The position numbers and the translations under genes were made by a program. From the NCBI RefSeq assembly GCF_040436345.1, contig NC_133235.1, forward strand, positions 15,170,160-15,234,159: a stretch of 64,000 nt of DNA, written 5' to 3'. The notes under the pieces are model-generated. The model was not told where the DNA came from, did not search any database, and saw only the letters and a list, made by a program, of their open reading frames with translations. Below, piece by piece: positions 36,797 to 49,900 of the stretch (position 1 is its first letter; each line of letters begins with the position of its first letter). This stretch comes from Pagrus major. Taxonomy: Eukaryota; Chordata; Actinopteri; Spariformes; Sparidae.

Positions 36797-37311
36797 TTTT
36801 CCATCTCCTCCCGCCCTAAACTCTGCTGTCCGCGAGGTCCGCGTGTGAAGACCTTCTCTCTCCACAGAGACTCACCCACATCCCCTCACACCTGCACCAG
36901 AACTCCATCATTGAACTCAGTGGTATGCATGTCCCTTAAAAGCAATCAGTGAAACCTTTCTGCTTTTTGACACTGATGAAGCGCCTGGTTGTCACGTTCT
37001 GCTTCACCTACTCGCATTGTCTCTCTCTCTCTCTGCATTGACCTCAATATATGCTGCCAACTGCCAGACCAGGGCAGATAACTGTACTGAGACAAAAGCA
37101 TTCCCCTGCTGTGACTGAGAGCATGTTTCTAGTTGAATGTGAAGTCCCTCCTTCCATTCCCCCCCTGGAGGAGCTGAGAGAGGGTTCCCGCCATGCTAGA
37201 AAGTGGAAATGTCAGTGTGTGTGCTCATGCTCTCAGGCACAGCATCATGTTTTTTATTGTAACAAGCATGCAAGAATCACAATCAAGCTTAACTTGGACT
37301 TTTGTGCATTG

Positions 37312-37317
37312 AATAAA
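37312..37317 (+). promoter_or_regulatory. ak5 proximal poly(A) signal AATAAA
   Basis: Canonical hexamer about 515 bp after the ak5 stop codon, on the sense strand. Confidence 0.5.
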
Positions 37318-37405
37318 AAGCAGACAAGAGTATTAAAGAATATCGCATTTGTATGTTTTCAAGCTCATCGTGCAGGTGCTTGTTTGAGTCTGGTATTTAA
37401 CATTC

Positions 37406-37411
37406 AATAAA
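37406..37411 (+). promoter_or_regulatory. ak5 distal poly(A) signal AATAAA
   Basis: Canonical hexamer about 610 bp after the stop codon, followed by TG-rich sequence (gagtgtgtgc, gtgtgtgtgagg) typical of a downstream element. Confidence 0.6.
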
Positions 37412-37934
37412 GCCAGTGCATTTGCTAAATGGAGGATTTCTGAGTGTGTGCTTTGGTGTTTTGCGTACGTGTGTGTGAGGACAGGAGATAGTCACAGCTT
37501 ATCTGACAGCCCCATCTGCTGGTGAGAAGATCGCAAGAAAAGGTCCTGTTTAAAATGCACAAGAACAGAATTTGGGTGTCCACCTTGCAGCCGATACAAG
37601 ATGTGGATCAAACAAAATGCAAACAAAACTGCAGCACCCGAACTGTCAGGGAGTGTTTGAAGTAAACGGCAAATGGTCAACTGTTAGGAGCATATATGGA
37701 AAGAAAAAACATTTTCACACCTGGTTTCTAAACCATTTTAGCGCTCTAATTATTTTTCTTTCTTTTTCAACACTATTTGAAATAAAGTACAACATGCTTA
37801 ACTCACGTCAGAACTTGAATGCAGGGTTTTCTTTTCTTTTTCAACTTGACACTATAAAGGCACCAAAACACAGAACTTCATTCTTTTTATCAGGTAAGTG
37901 AGCTGTTGGTCATTCTGATACTTTGGTAATTAAA

Positions 37935-38290
37935 GGTATGCAGTAGTACTGGACTTTTGGGGCCAACATTGATACTGTTTTTAGAGAGTAAAAAGCTCCA
38001 ATATTGATCTATCAGCCGATATTCACACAATTTTAGCAAAGATCCCTCAAACACTTGTGACAAAGATCTGGAACAAAGGCGGATATTTTAGTTTTAACAA
38101 GAAATGTTATTGTCTTAAATGACATCAAAGTTCTGAAACAGTAAACTTCACTGGGATTGTAATAATTATAAATAACCTCAAGCATCTTTTTCTGCCTTAT
38201 AACCTTTAAAAACAAAAAATCTCCATATTGGCAAATATCAGGTATCAGTGAGATCTGTGATAGGCCAGTATCGGCCGATAATAACCATAA
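37935..38290 (+). repeat. Dispersed repeat with tatcggccgata motif
   Basis: ggtatgcagtagtactggac, tcagccgatattc and gccagtatcggccgataat occur in an order familiar from a teleost repeat; a smaller relative (tatgtcggtatcggc) is at about 45110-45190. Confidence 0.5.
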
Positions 38291-38976
38291 ACTCATACAT
38301 TCGTCGGGCTCTCGTAACCAGTCTGACATTCCAGGAAAATACTTTTTTGTGTGTGTATTTACATTTTTTGTTTCTTTCTTTTGGTACTGAAGTTATGGGG
38401 AACAATTACAACTACAGAAAGTCTTACTGACAGGTGTGTTGGCTCAAAAGCTTGTCGTAGGTCTTTTCTTGAAAGGAAGGTCATGGTGCTCATTAAAATT
38501 GCAGTAAGGTCACCTGGAGTGACACTGTTCCCTTAAAATAACAGTTTCAAAATCATCGTGACTGTCTTGTAATAGGGAGAATGGAGTCCGTCAGTCCCAC
38601 TGTGTGTCATGATCGCTTTTATAGCCAACTGTAGCTGCTGTTAGCTAGTTAGCTTGTCTGAAACCTGGGATTTGTATTTACTACGGTGTTGTTGCACTCA
38701 GTAACTGTGGGTGCAAAATTGCACAGATACAAATTTCTATATAATGTTGCTTTTAAACAGTGATCATAGTAACAATGTTAATTTGAAAATGTATCAACAG
38801 CAATTTTAGTTTCAGGTAACTGTCACAATCAAATAAAATAACCAAATATTTTAGCAGCAGCTCTTCTGCATTCAACCTAAGTTTTTAGTCCTGATGAAAA
38901 TAATGATTCCATATAAAAACATCAATCAATCATTACTTATTCAAACTAACAAAATGTGTTAAGTCTCAACTGTGCT

Positions 38977-39125
38977 GGGGCTGCAACCATTATTAATCTA
39001 GTCAATTAAAGCAAATTGTAAAAATGACCATCAGTTTCCTAAAGTTGAAGTCTTCAAATGTCTGTTTGACCAACAGTCTAAAACAGAGACATTCAAATTA
39101 AAATGATAACAGCCATTAAAATCCT
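38977..39125 (+). repeat. Dispersed repeat, attaatcgattaat type
   Basis: ggggctgcaaccattattaa, aaatgaccatcagtttcc, gaagtcttcaaatgtc and gaccaacagtctaaaac are landmarks of this repeat; a partial relative is at 43003-43110. Confidence 0.55.
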
Positions 39126-39264
39126 GAAGAAGGTGAAACCAGACATTTTCACCTACATTTGCTGAAATAAACTGAATAAACAACAAATCACAACAGCTCT
39201 AAATATTGATCTTTGAGTGAGCTTCGTGATTAATAATAAAACAGGAACCACAGGTGTAGAAACA

Positions 39265-40822
39265 CTATTTTCACATACTTTTATTTCCACGATTCTCCTC
39301 TAGCATTTTTTTTTTTACATTATTATTTTTTTTTACATAAGAACAGACTGTTATACACAGATATTGAAGCAGGGCAAAGGGGGTGAGGGAAGGAGACGAA
39401 AACCATACAAAATGGTGTCTACTCAAGCACAACAAAATCTATGTGTATAAAATTGTGTGGGTTGTTCCACTGTGGAGGCACCAACCTCTGCCTCAATTAT
39501 TTTTTTTAAATAGATTAATAAAAATACAATCTTTTAAATGGACCTTTTAAAGTGTACTGCAAAATTAAAGAAGATCTAGAGGCATGATGACTGGATCAAT
39601 AATGTAGGACAATGTGGGTCGATGGCGCCATACAGGAAGGGAGAACTTGTGGCCAGGTTCAGAGGTGAAATCCCCCCACCACCCCCCAAAAAACTAATTT
39701 CTCTTTTAAAAATGGCACACAGCAACTAGCGCTGGCTACTTTTCACCATATACTTGTACACTCAACATGATCAACAACGGCACACATCAGGGAAGGAGAA
39801 AAAAAGATGAAAACAAAAACACAGTCCTGTGTGATTTTCCATACGTTCCCATTCGCCTGCCTTCAAAATCATTTGCTCTCAGTGCTGTAGTGCTTCCTTG
39901 TTAGACATGTTTTAGTGGAGAGAGCAAAGGGAAAGGAAATACAGATTAAAGTGTGTGTCTGTGTGTGTGTTTGAGAGGTGGGGGGGGGGGGGGTAGAGAG
40001 CAGCGTTGTGTGACAGTGGTAGGACAGGCACCACGCTGAAAACATGGCGCACAATCCGTTTAAAAGTACAGGTCTGTTTGCAGAACGTCATGTGGATCGG
40101 CAGAACTTCCTACAGTCTGCAGCTGAAAACACGCCGACCTCGACGTCAAGTTCCACGGCGCCTAAATTCTCTCGCAGCGGCCGCAACTCCCGCTGAGGAA
40201 GCTGCGACTCATAAATACTCAATCTACGGATACCTAGCTAGAACGTTTTTCACTCTTGCATAACACGGAGACCACATACACACATACAAACCACCTATGT
40301 GTATCTCAGTTGATGACTTCACAGTCCACTATGACCACACAATCTCCATTAGGTGGCGCTTCACCAGACCGATGGTCAATTCTCCAGTTTCGAAGCAGCA
40401 CGGGGAGGTAACTGGAGGGCGATGAGGGGGAGAGGGGGGAAGGGACAGCCCTCCTGGAGTCACAGAGCTCGGGAATGTCAGCGTGCCTTCTGTTTGTTTT
40501 GTTTGTTTTTTTAAAAATAGTGTATCGTTTCAAATCACAGATCCATTGATTAACCTGGCTGAGGTGGAGCGGGGCCCCCTTGTTCTGAGGAACCAACGTG
40601 GCCGCCCCTTTGCTTGAGTCAGGGAGGCCAGTTTACCAACAGCACCCCCCCACCAGCAGCACCATGGTCTGCTCTGAGGCCCCTGGCTGACTGCCTGCCG
40701 GCTGGCCTTCCTGCCTGGCGGCGGGTTAAGCGGTTATCTTAGACTTGGAGGATGGAGCCATGCACAGAGTGGCCTGTGGGATATGTGGAGAGAGCCTGGA
40801 GCTAGAGGCGCCTGGGACCCTG
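39265..40822 (-). other. zzz3: zzz3 3' UTR
   Basis: Follows the stop codon with no coding potential. A poly(A) signal AATAAA lies on the - strand at 39285-39280, placing the end near 39,265. It contains a G14 run on the + strand (39980-39993), i.e. poly(C) in the mRNA. Confidence 0.6.
39280..39285 (-). promoter_or_regulatory. zzz3 poly(A) signal AATAAA
   Basis: tttatt on the + strand about 1.5 kb after the stop codon; assignment by position only. Confidence 0.5.
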
Positions 40823-40967
40823 TCATCTGTTGGCTGGAAAGTAGTTAGGGTCCAGGTAGTTGTAGCCTGTGCTCTGCGGCAGGCAGTAGTCCCTGTCCAG
40901 AAAGGTGTCAGACTGGTGCACTGGTTCCAAACGATGATTAGGCTTGTGGGTCTCGGTCTTGAACAAG
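40823..40967 (-). CDS. zzz3: zzz3 terminal coding exon
   Basis: 145 nt including TGA (40825-40823), acceptor ttccag. Encodes [15 protein letters not shown], which supplies the two His of the ZZ finger, then DTFLDRDYC and the C-terminus [12 protein letters not shown]. Confidence 0.97.
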
Positions 40968-43900
40968 CTGGAAAAAAGGGAAAATATGTGAGTGCAACTC
41001 TCTGGCAGGGGAGGGTTAGTCTGATGACCCTGTTGTGATAAATGTCACAAAAAAGAGCAGCTAAACAATTTCACTAAAACTGTGCTGTGTGTTCAATACC
41101 TGCTGACTTTACAATGTTTTGCCATCTATACCTCTATAAAAACCACAGAGCACACGTTTTAATATTACTACAACTCAAGGGATTTTCAATTTGTCACAGC
41201 ACAAAAAAAAAGTGAACAAGAGTACATTGCAGTATAGATCTGTCAATTTGTTAATTTGACCCGACCACATGCTGATCTTTCCTCTTCTTTATTGTACTCT
41301 GTGTTTTGCCCACCTCAGCCTGCTGGTGGTGCAGTGCTGCTCTCATTTACCACAGCAAGGTTCTACAGTTCAAGCTGCATCAGTGAATATAAAAGTGTGT
41401 GGATGTGAGAAATTATTTGCCCAAACCGAATTGAGTTTAAACATTGAGATATGCAAAATATAAGGATTTGCTCAACTCAGAATCAGCTATAGTGCCCCTG
41501 TTTCTAATTAGCACATCATTCAGGTAAAAGCTTCTAATCTTTAGCCGGTTCTGACCTTTACCCTCACACATCTGAATGTTAACCTCACTGACAGCAGGTC
41601 ATACCAGCTGTCACTACCTAGCTGAAAATTAGCTGTACAGCTAACTCGGGTGTATTTACATTTGTTTGAATGTTGATTAATGCACATTGTCCATTCTCAA
41701 AAATAAAGAAATCTATCATCTTACAATATATCATCCATTTGTCAAATCCCAACTACCAGTTCTCTATGTGGTTAATTAGTGTCATGACAGAGGTGGAGGA
41801 TCTCACCAGTCGGAGCAGTTGGAGCAGAAATCGACAGAGTTGTCGGGCGGACAGTCCTGACAGTGCCACCGCACTCCCTGGATGGGCTCCATGCCACAGA
41901 CGTCGCACTGCACAGAACACACACACAAACAAACATACATCTTCAGAATATAATTTTGGACCCTAATAAAACTATTAAAAGCTTTCTTTGACAAACTGAT
42001 TAATAATCACCATCAGCAAATTCTGATTTCTTAGAACAACATTTGAAAGTCTCACAATTCTACATACAAGGTAGGAATTCAGTTAAGGTAATACTGCACT
42101 AACAAAGTACTAAAGTATTATCATGTAAAATGTTAGTCAAGCTGCCAATTTCAAGCTTTAAAATATAACAAATAAAAATAAAATAGGCATTTTCAATGAT
42201 TTAGCAGTTTATTTCAGTTGCTGTATCAAGAGCCAAGATTTTGAGTATTTCACACTCTGCTGTATGATTATCTGCTCTTGTACAGAGTGAACATGCGACT
42301 CTCTCTTAGAATTGGTATATAGCATGCAAACTGGACACAAACCTAGGCCCCTCATTGACCAAATTACAGGATAATCCCTCTGACTCGCATGTGATTTTAT
42401 TACCCCTCACACACACTGAGGGCTCATGCATATGTAACTGTAATGTGGTCAGTGTGTTGTACTAAAGTGTGTAAAGTCCTCACCTTGTAGCCGACGTGCC
42501 GCATCCCGACCTTGTCCTCCCGGATCTCCTGGAGCGTCTGTTTTTTCAGACGCTTCAGCTCTATGAGCTCTTTGTACTCTGGCAAATTTCTCAACTCCAT
42601 AGGTATCGCCTCCTCGTCCTGGGTGTAAGGAAAGGAAAGGAAAGAAAAACACACATACATTATGGTGCACACATAGAAAGAAAGATACAGAGAGGAGATT
42701 ACTGGCAGACAACAGGACAGACAAAACTTCTCTTTTTGGCTCCAGGATCCAGTATGACAATGTTATTCTCTAAATGTTTTATGATCTGGCGGACAAATTT
42801 GCTGCCAGTATTAATCAATCTAATTAAAACTGAATAACAGCAACATATACACAACCACTAGCAGAGATCGTCTTCTGAGCTGGTTCTCAAAGACATCTAC
42901 TGACTGCTAAATCCAAAATATAACCTCCACCTTCTTACGGAGAAGTGGTAGGTGCAACATTTGAGTTTCAAAACTCTTTTAGGACTTGACGGGGAGGAGG
43001 ACCGCAACTAACGATTATTTTCATTACTGATTAATCTGCCTATTATTATGTTTTATTTATCTAATTGACTAATTGTTTAGTCTACAAGACTTGTAGCAAC
43101 TTGTTCAGCACAGATTTTCTTGTAATGTGAGTTTTTAAGCCTCCTGAACTGGTCACAGGCATGTTTGATATTAATGATCTAGCAACTGGATGATTACATT
43201 GGTGACATTACTTTCCAAAGCTGGACCAAAACAACAAATGAGAGAGGCATCCCGGAGTAGGTGACAGTGCTGCCAAGCAACAGTAAACATTCTAGCCCTT
43301 AAGGCTAAACCTGTGTTGACTGCTCCTCCTTACTCATCCAGACTCGTTTAACCTCCTGCTTTTGTTTCTTTTTCCTCACTACCAAGTGTTACTACAGGAA
43401 GTTGCTGCACCACGCTAATCTCCAATTTGTTTACGTCTGCTTTCCCATGAGATCATGTGGAAGGGATCATATGCGAGTCCAGCTTCCGTCTGCATAGCCA
43501 TGAAGTCAGAGCACTGAAGCTACGCCCCTGCTACTGCACAGTTTATTCAAAATGTTTTATTATTGAACGTGTTGCATGTCCCAATTTCATTTAATTCGAC
43601 ACTGTACTTCCTTGGGACCTCAGTAAACAGAAAATTTTCCAACTGTGAAGAAGATTGGATGAATGGTTCTTGAGAAGGAGAATAACATATAGAGAGACAG
43701 AGATTCCTTGCTTTATAGTTCATATAAATAAAAAAGAAAAGAAATCCTTACATTTAAGAAGCTTGAACCAGCAAATGTTTGACAATTTTGCTTTGAAAAA
43801 AAAAATCTTCAATTTTGCTTCCTGAAACCTACGGGACAATCTGGCGAAGTGAGAAATTACTGTGGCCCATGCAGACAACACCTTTGTGCCTTCGCTTTAT

Positions 43901-46900
43901 ACCGGTGGCAGCAGAGGTTTTGTTAACGCGCTGGTGGAGCTGGCAGCCTGTGTTCACAGCAGGACACAGCGACCTGGTTTTACTTAAAGGTTACCGACTT
44001 CAAAAGGAGAGAAAGAAAATGTCAGCGCTTGAGCAACAGCGAGCGTCAGGAGTTGCAGAGTTCAAATGGAAATAGAGGCAAGGCTGACCGGGTACCCTGC
44101 TCTGATTTTCAACAGTACACGCTGCCCCGATTGAAGTGGAGAAAAAAGGGTACAGACGTGCGTGATCAAGGGACAAACTGCTTATTTTATCCAAAGGTGT
44201 TAAAGTGGAGCTAAGAGTGAGAGTCTGTCATAGGAAAGCAGATGCAAGTGACAAAGCAGAGAGCACAGTGGTTTGTTTTTCTTTGCCTCGTCTTGGATGG
44301 ATTTTAACAGACCTGTCAAGTATTAAAAACAAGCTCCCCAAAGCAAATAATATGCAGCTTTTCCTCGTCTTTCTTTTAAGGGTCACTGCTTACATGACAG
44401 TGAGATAAGAGGAAATGTGAGCTTGTGATTAACTCAAATACACAGACCTGGTTGGTGATCGGTGACACGAAAATTCGGAAGAATCAGATCAGTTACAAGA
44501 TAATCTTGTCAGGACAAATGCATTGGAGTCGGGTGTGTGCAAAAATAGCTTCGTTCAAAAAAAAGAAAGAGCACTGAGGCTTCCAGTTACCGAGTCATCA
44601 GCCGAGGGGTCCTGCGCGCTGCCATAATATGCAGCGCGCTCATCATCTTCGTCCATGAAGACCGGAGGCTCATAGGAGGTGAGGAAAGTAGACGGCCGGT
44701 ACAGGTGCTTGTTGAGGTGGTGCTGCCTCTTACTGGATGCCTGAGGAATTAAACAAGTGCAGTTACAGCAGGCCATTTTAAACAGGTCTCATTAAAAATG
44801 TATTGTTATTTAATTTCTTAAAAGTTAAAGAGAAACTATTAGTACATCGTTAAAAATATAGCACTTAGCACAGGTGGAATCAATATCATGATAATAAAAA
44901 GTAAGCTTTCCAATACTGATGTATCTTCATGTGGTAAATGATTAAATAAGAACTGATGACACTGCTCAGTACAATGAACTGTGTTCCACTGTTGTGCACT
45001 GTAGCTGTCAAATATCTTCCCACATGTTGAACAAATCTATAATAACAGATTTTGTTAAAATAACAACTAAAGTTCAAATTGCACATTACAGTTTGCAAAA
45101 GGATGACAATATCTGAGCCCAACAAATCCACCATCTTTTCTATCAGTTTTAATATCATCATGGATATGTCGGTATCGGCACATGTTGGCAACTGTATATA
45201 TTTATACTGAGTGAAGACCGTACATATCATAGTGTAAAACTAACTAAATTTGGCGTAAACAGGCAAGCTGTAACCCATGGTAACCACTGCGTGACAGGGT
45301 AACAAAGTCAGCACCTCAACTTGGATTAATGTGTCAAGCTCAAGTCAGGTTCAGACATTAAAAATAAAAAAACTGAACATCTGTTGACTTTGTCGAATTC
45401 AGAAAGAAAAGCCCGAGACAAATATTAACGGGAATGACACTCAACACCTTGCTTTTTTCCTTCAGTCCTTTTTTCCCATCACACTACACAACACATTTGG
45501 ACTCTCAATGCACACACACCTGCTTGCCCTGTACTCATGTGTCTGCTATGTTGACTTTCTTCATCACGTTTTGGATCTTTTCACCCGTTATTCCGTTTTC
45601 GCGACAACAGAGGAGCCACGTGTGGAGGAGGCTTGTTGATAAGGATATAGCCGATCGAAACCAACATGGTACCGAATGACATTGGCACCAGCTGGGTGCA
45701 CTTACAAGCTTTTACAAAACAAATGTATAAGTAGGACTACATTTAACAGTCACAGTCGGTGCATTACCTGAAACCCGCCCAAGTGAAGTCTATTTGTGGG
45801 AAACACTGCAACAATATTGAACTAATGGCCCAGTCCTTACTCAAAGACACTTAAGATTAATGAAGAAAAGCATCTGTTTACATGACATCAGTGACTCACT
45901 CTGGTTAAGAGGTTTGGTAAATACCTTTTTAGTGTACATGCACAGGTTGGGTGTTCTTCCAGGCACGGGGATACCAGCTTTTGTCAGTTTGATGAAGTAC
46001 TTCTGAACCCTACTGGCAACCTGGAATGTTTAACAGGAAAATGGCTGCGTTAATGATTTCCAACTGAGGAACAGCTGCTTGAAGTAATTGAGGTCATGCA
46101 AATGTGTGATCCAGGTACTTGTAGGGGGTGCAGTTATCACACAAATCACTCTTTGCCTTTTAGCACTGAAAAGTGTACACTCTGCACTCCTGCAATTTAA
46201 CAGCATGTTTCCACAATACAGGCACAGATTTATTAATGTCAGGACATGCTGACATGCAGGTACAACCAGTTCAAAGACAACTGAGGATGTATTCTAACCA
46301 GCAAGTTCTGTGTTTTTTGTCGTGTTTTTATCATTTTCAAATGTCCTAATAAACTTAACTAAGTAGGTAGTAAGTGTGGATCAACTCTCTTTGTCACCTG
46401 TTTTGCTGTACGATTGCCCAGCTCATCAGCAATCTTCTGCCACCTTCTGGACTCGACTTCCTCGGGAGGGAACTTAACAAGAAGCTGCTCCAGTTTTTTC
46501 TATCAAGATATACAAAACAACAGGTCACAAACAAGTACAGGGACAAAATTTACTGCATGAACGATTCTATGTTTAACGTATCTAATCACCAATGCTGACA
46601 TGCACCATTCTTAAACAGCCTATGAAACAGGTGGGTAGCACAAATTACAACACATTTGGGTTGTTTATAAAACAAAAGACAATATTAGCCCTCATTTTCT
46701 AAGCCCTCAATGTCACAAATTGATAATAGTTTTGCAGTCAAGAATCATGTATTTTCAAACATTATTACCTCCACTAAGGAGGTTATGTCTTCACCTGTAT
46801 CAGTTCGTTTGTTGCTGGTTGGTTTATCAGCAAGATTACACAAAAACTACTGAATGGATTTTCACAAAACTTGGAAGGAGAATGGGTCTCAGCCCAGAAT

Positions 46901-49900
46901 ACACCAAATTAGGTTTGGGTGCGGATCCATGAAAAGAGACGGATCCAGGAGAAGGAAAAATATCTAGGAAATGGTGTATTGAAAAAAATATGCATCTGAA
47001 AAGAACCTAAAAATGTTTCAATACTCATGTCATCAAGCATTCCTGCACACTTGGTTATTTACGTGGTGAATGATGTCATTCTGATAAAATATAGTGCAAC
47101 ATCTTACACATTTACTACCTACCTGTTCCTCCACAGTCCACAGCTGGTTAAATGTGTCAGGCTTGTTTGGGTGACAAATCCTCCCCCTGATCATCTGTCA
47201 AGAAAACATGAAGTGACAGCCATGTTAAAAGACTAAGACGATACAAAAATAATGGGAACTGCACCATTTGAAGGGATCTGTGCATATGAACTGCCTGGCA
47301 CACTGAATCTGTCAGTTTGACAGGCAAAGATGTGATACGAGATGCGTCATCAGGAAGACACAGAAAAACACTTTTGACTGACAAATAAAATCCTAGTGGG
47401 ATTTAGGGGAGTAATCCGGGAGAATGCAAATGTGTTTGCACAAAATAAACACAGGGAGCAACAGGAATAATCAAGGACTTGTTTGTTTGGTGCGGTCTAA
47501 TCCCAACAATCAATTAAAATTAAAACCTTGCTGGCCATATAATATGGGAAAGGACCCACATGCATAACAGAGGCCAAGAATAACACATAATCAGAGATGT
47601 GGGAGAGGCAGGCTCCTCACGTTTCCATAGATACCATCTTTTGTGCTCACATGTGCTGCATGCTAACTCTGCTGAGGAGCTAGAATGGGGCAGATGAGGT
47701 TAGAGGAAGCCAGGCAGTGAAAAATGGTAATAACCTGATGATTTGTGGGCTAACCTGCAGGATATTGGTGACTCACCAGCTAGAGTTAGGAAGAGATGTA
47801 GCTGCATCTGCACTAATTATATGTTGGGAAACAATCACAGCTGTGATGACAACAGCTGTGTGTGTTGTACAGATTTTAGTAAGGGGGCAGAGCCATACCT
47901 GCGTTTGCCTGCCATTCTCTGGAGCGTCACTAGTAGGCAGAGATGAATACATGGTGGAGGATTCGCCTTCCTTCTTGGGTTCCACAGGACTTTTTGGTCG
48001 ATCAGGCAAACCTGAGGGACGCAAATGAGCAGAATTTGCACTTTGAGTGGCAGAAGAGTTGCTCTTGTGTTATTTTGATCTTAAAATACACACATCAAGA
48101 TAAAGACGAATAAAATGTATACATGCCTTTGTCGAAGATCAGCTTTAGCCGCCTGGTTTTGCGTTTCTTGTCACAGAACTCTCTCTCAAAGTCACCGAGG
48201 CCTGAGGTGTACTGCTCCCATGCAATGTCAGGGAGCTGGACCACCCGTTGAGGACACGGCAAGCCCAAATTCACCTGAGGGGCACAGGAACCGAAGGTCA
48301 CACGCCATTAACAAAATAATTTTTAATGTCTACAAATCATACTACAACAAGGTTAGAAACCAACAGGCACTGTACAACTGACTTAGTTGTTTTAGGACAT
48401 TTTCTAAGTTTGTTTGGTGTGCTGTAGAGGGGCCTCATCTTCATACTGAGCTTTACTAAGGTCTCAGCACATGATTTTACAGCCTCATTTTCTCATCTTG
48501 AATTAAAATCATTTTCTCTGTGAAAACAAACTAACCTATATGATATGATAGTCGATAATCGACACATTACAAGCCAATAATCTAATGAAACATCACAACA
48601 TCTGTTTGACTGAAGAAAACAAAATACCCCTAAAAAGGCAAAGTGCAGGATATCTGTATTTAGTCACTGCATTGTGGTGTCAGTTTCACAGAGTCTTATC
48701 TTATTGCCTCTTTATCACACACACTGACTGCACCATGTGTGTCGTCATTCCAATGAGAAACAGACATAAATCAGCCAAAGATACAACTTAGTAGTAAAGT
48801 AAATTATGTTTACAGAAGTTTACACCACAAGGTTTTATGAAGTAGAGACCCTGGTAAATGAATCTGTCAGGGGAATCTGTTGAAAGCAGCAGAGTTTTAA
48901 AATAATAATAACAATAACAATAATAGGCCCATGTGTATCGCTCATCGTATTGCAAGAGGAAGCGATACGATATATTACTGTATTGATATTTTGTCCCACA
49001 CCTAATGCTCACAAGTTAAAAAATAATCATTTTTGATGCAGGTACTTGCTCTAACGCCTCAAGCAGGTGCTCTGAATGTATTGTATTAAGTGGTCACTAC
49101 ATATCTCAAGTAGAAAAGGTGGACAGCATGCACATCCTGGCCCAGTTGTGAACAGGTGCAGAGACAAATCTGAGTCATACAGTGAAAAAGGAGTGGTAGA
49201 CTGCACACTGAATTTTACAAGCTCCCAAATATTTATTCAAGCATTGTCTCATCCAGCAAGGTATTCCTCGGGCACAAACCAAGAACAAGATCTTACGTGC
49301 CATGTCTCCAAGAAAGGTTGATGCACAGAGACTAAATATCAACTTGCACATTTTATACAGCTCCTGTGCATAAGTTGTTTGTTGTATACATTAAAACATT
49401 CACTCACTGACCCCTTTATACCTGCAAAATCTGATGCAGTCCAATATAACAGCCTTGCCATAACATCCACCTTTATAAAGCTGAGTGTTCAGTATTTTTT
49501 GAAATTGTCAGAAATGTGTTAATTGAATTATATGCTTGTTATTACGGTCAGAGTTAGAGTTGGTGTTGTACAGGACTACATTATATTTAGAGGCATTTTG
49601 AATTTTTTGTCCTACCATTTATATAATGAGGGAGGCGATGGCCTTAAAGCTGAAACAGTGTCAACAAAAAACTGATTCAAGCAGACACGGAGTGTAGTTA
49701 AAACACAAGGACACAGGTCTGTTACCCGTTTCTGCAGCTGCTCCACAAAGCTGATGGGATCGGCAAGCGCCTCTCTCTGGTGACGCGCCAACGTCTCCAG
49801 GTCCAGGATGGCCTGCGTGCGCTGGGCCTCGAGAACTCCGATGGTCTGCAGCAGCCTCTGATAACTGACACGGAGGGAGGCAAGGTTAGACAACAGTAGA

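Larger units (their letters stand above)
36797..37430 (+). other. ak5: ak5 3' UTR with two poly(A) signals
   Basis: No coding sequence follows the TGA. Two AATAAA hexamers lie on the + strand at 37312-37317 and 37406-37411, so cleavage is expected near 37,335 and 37,430. The end point is an inference. A spliceable segment at 36869-36925 (acceptor ctccacag, donor gtatgc) is reported as a finding. Confidence 0.6.
37431..39264. other. Intergenic region between convergent ak5 and zzz3
   Basis: No gene recognised. Contains a repeat with tatcggccgata motifs (37935-38290) and a repeat of the attaatcgattaat group (38977-39125). Confidence 0.6.

Noticed and set aside
40006..40263. Small + ORF in the zzz3 3' UTR
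   Set aside because: Antisense to the UTR with no recognisable domain or splice signal.
42449..42760. 103-codon - ORF overlapping the zzz3 exon at 42484-42618
   Set aside because: Different frame from the conserved [11 protein letters not shown] reading; a shadow.
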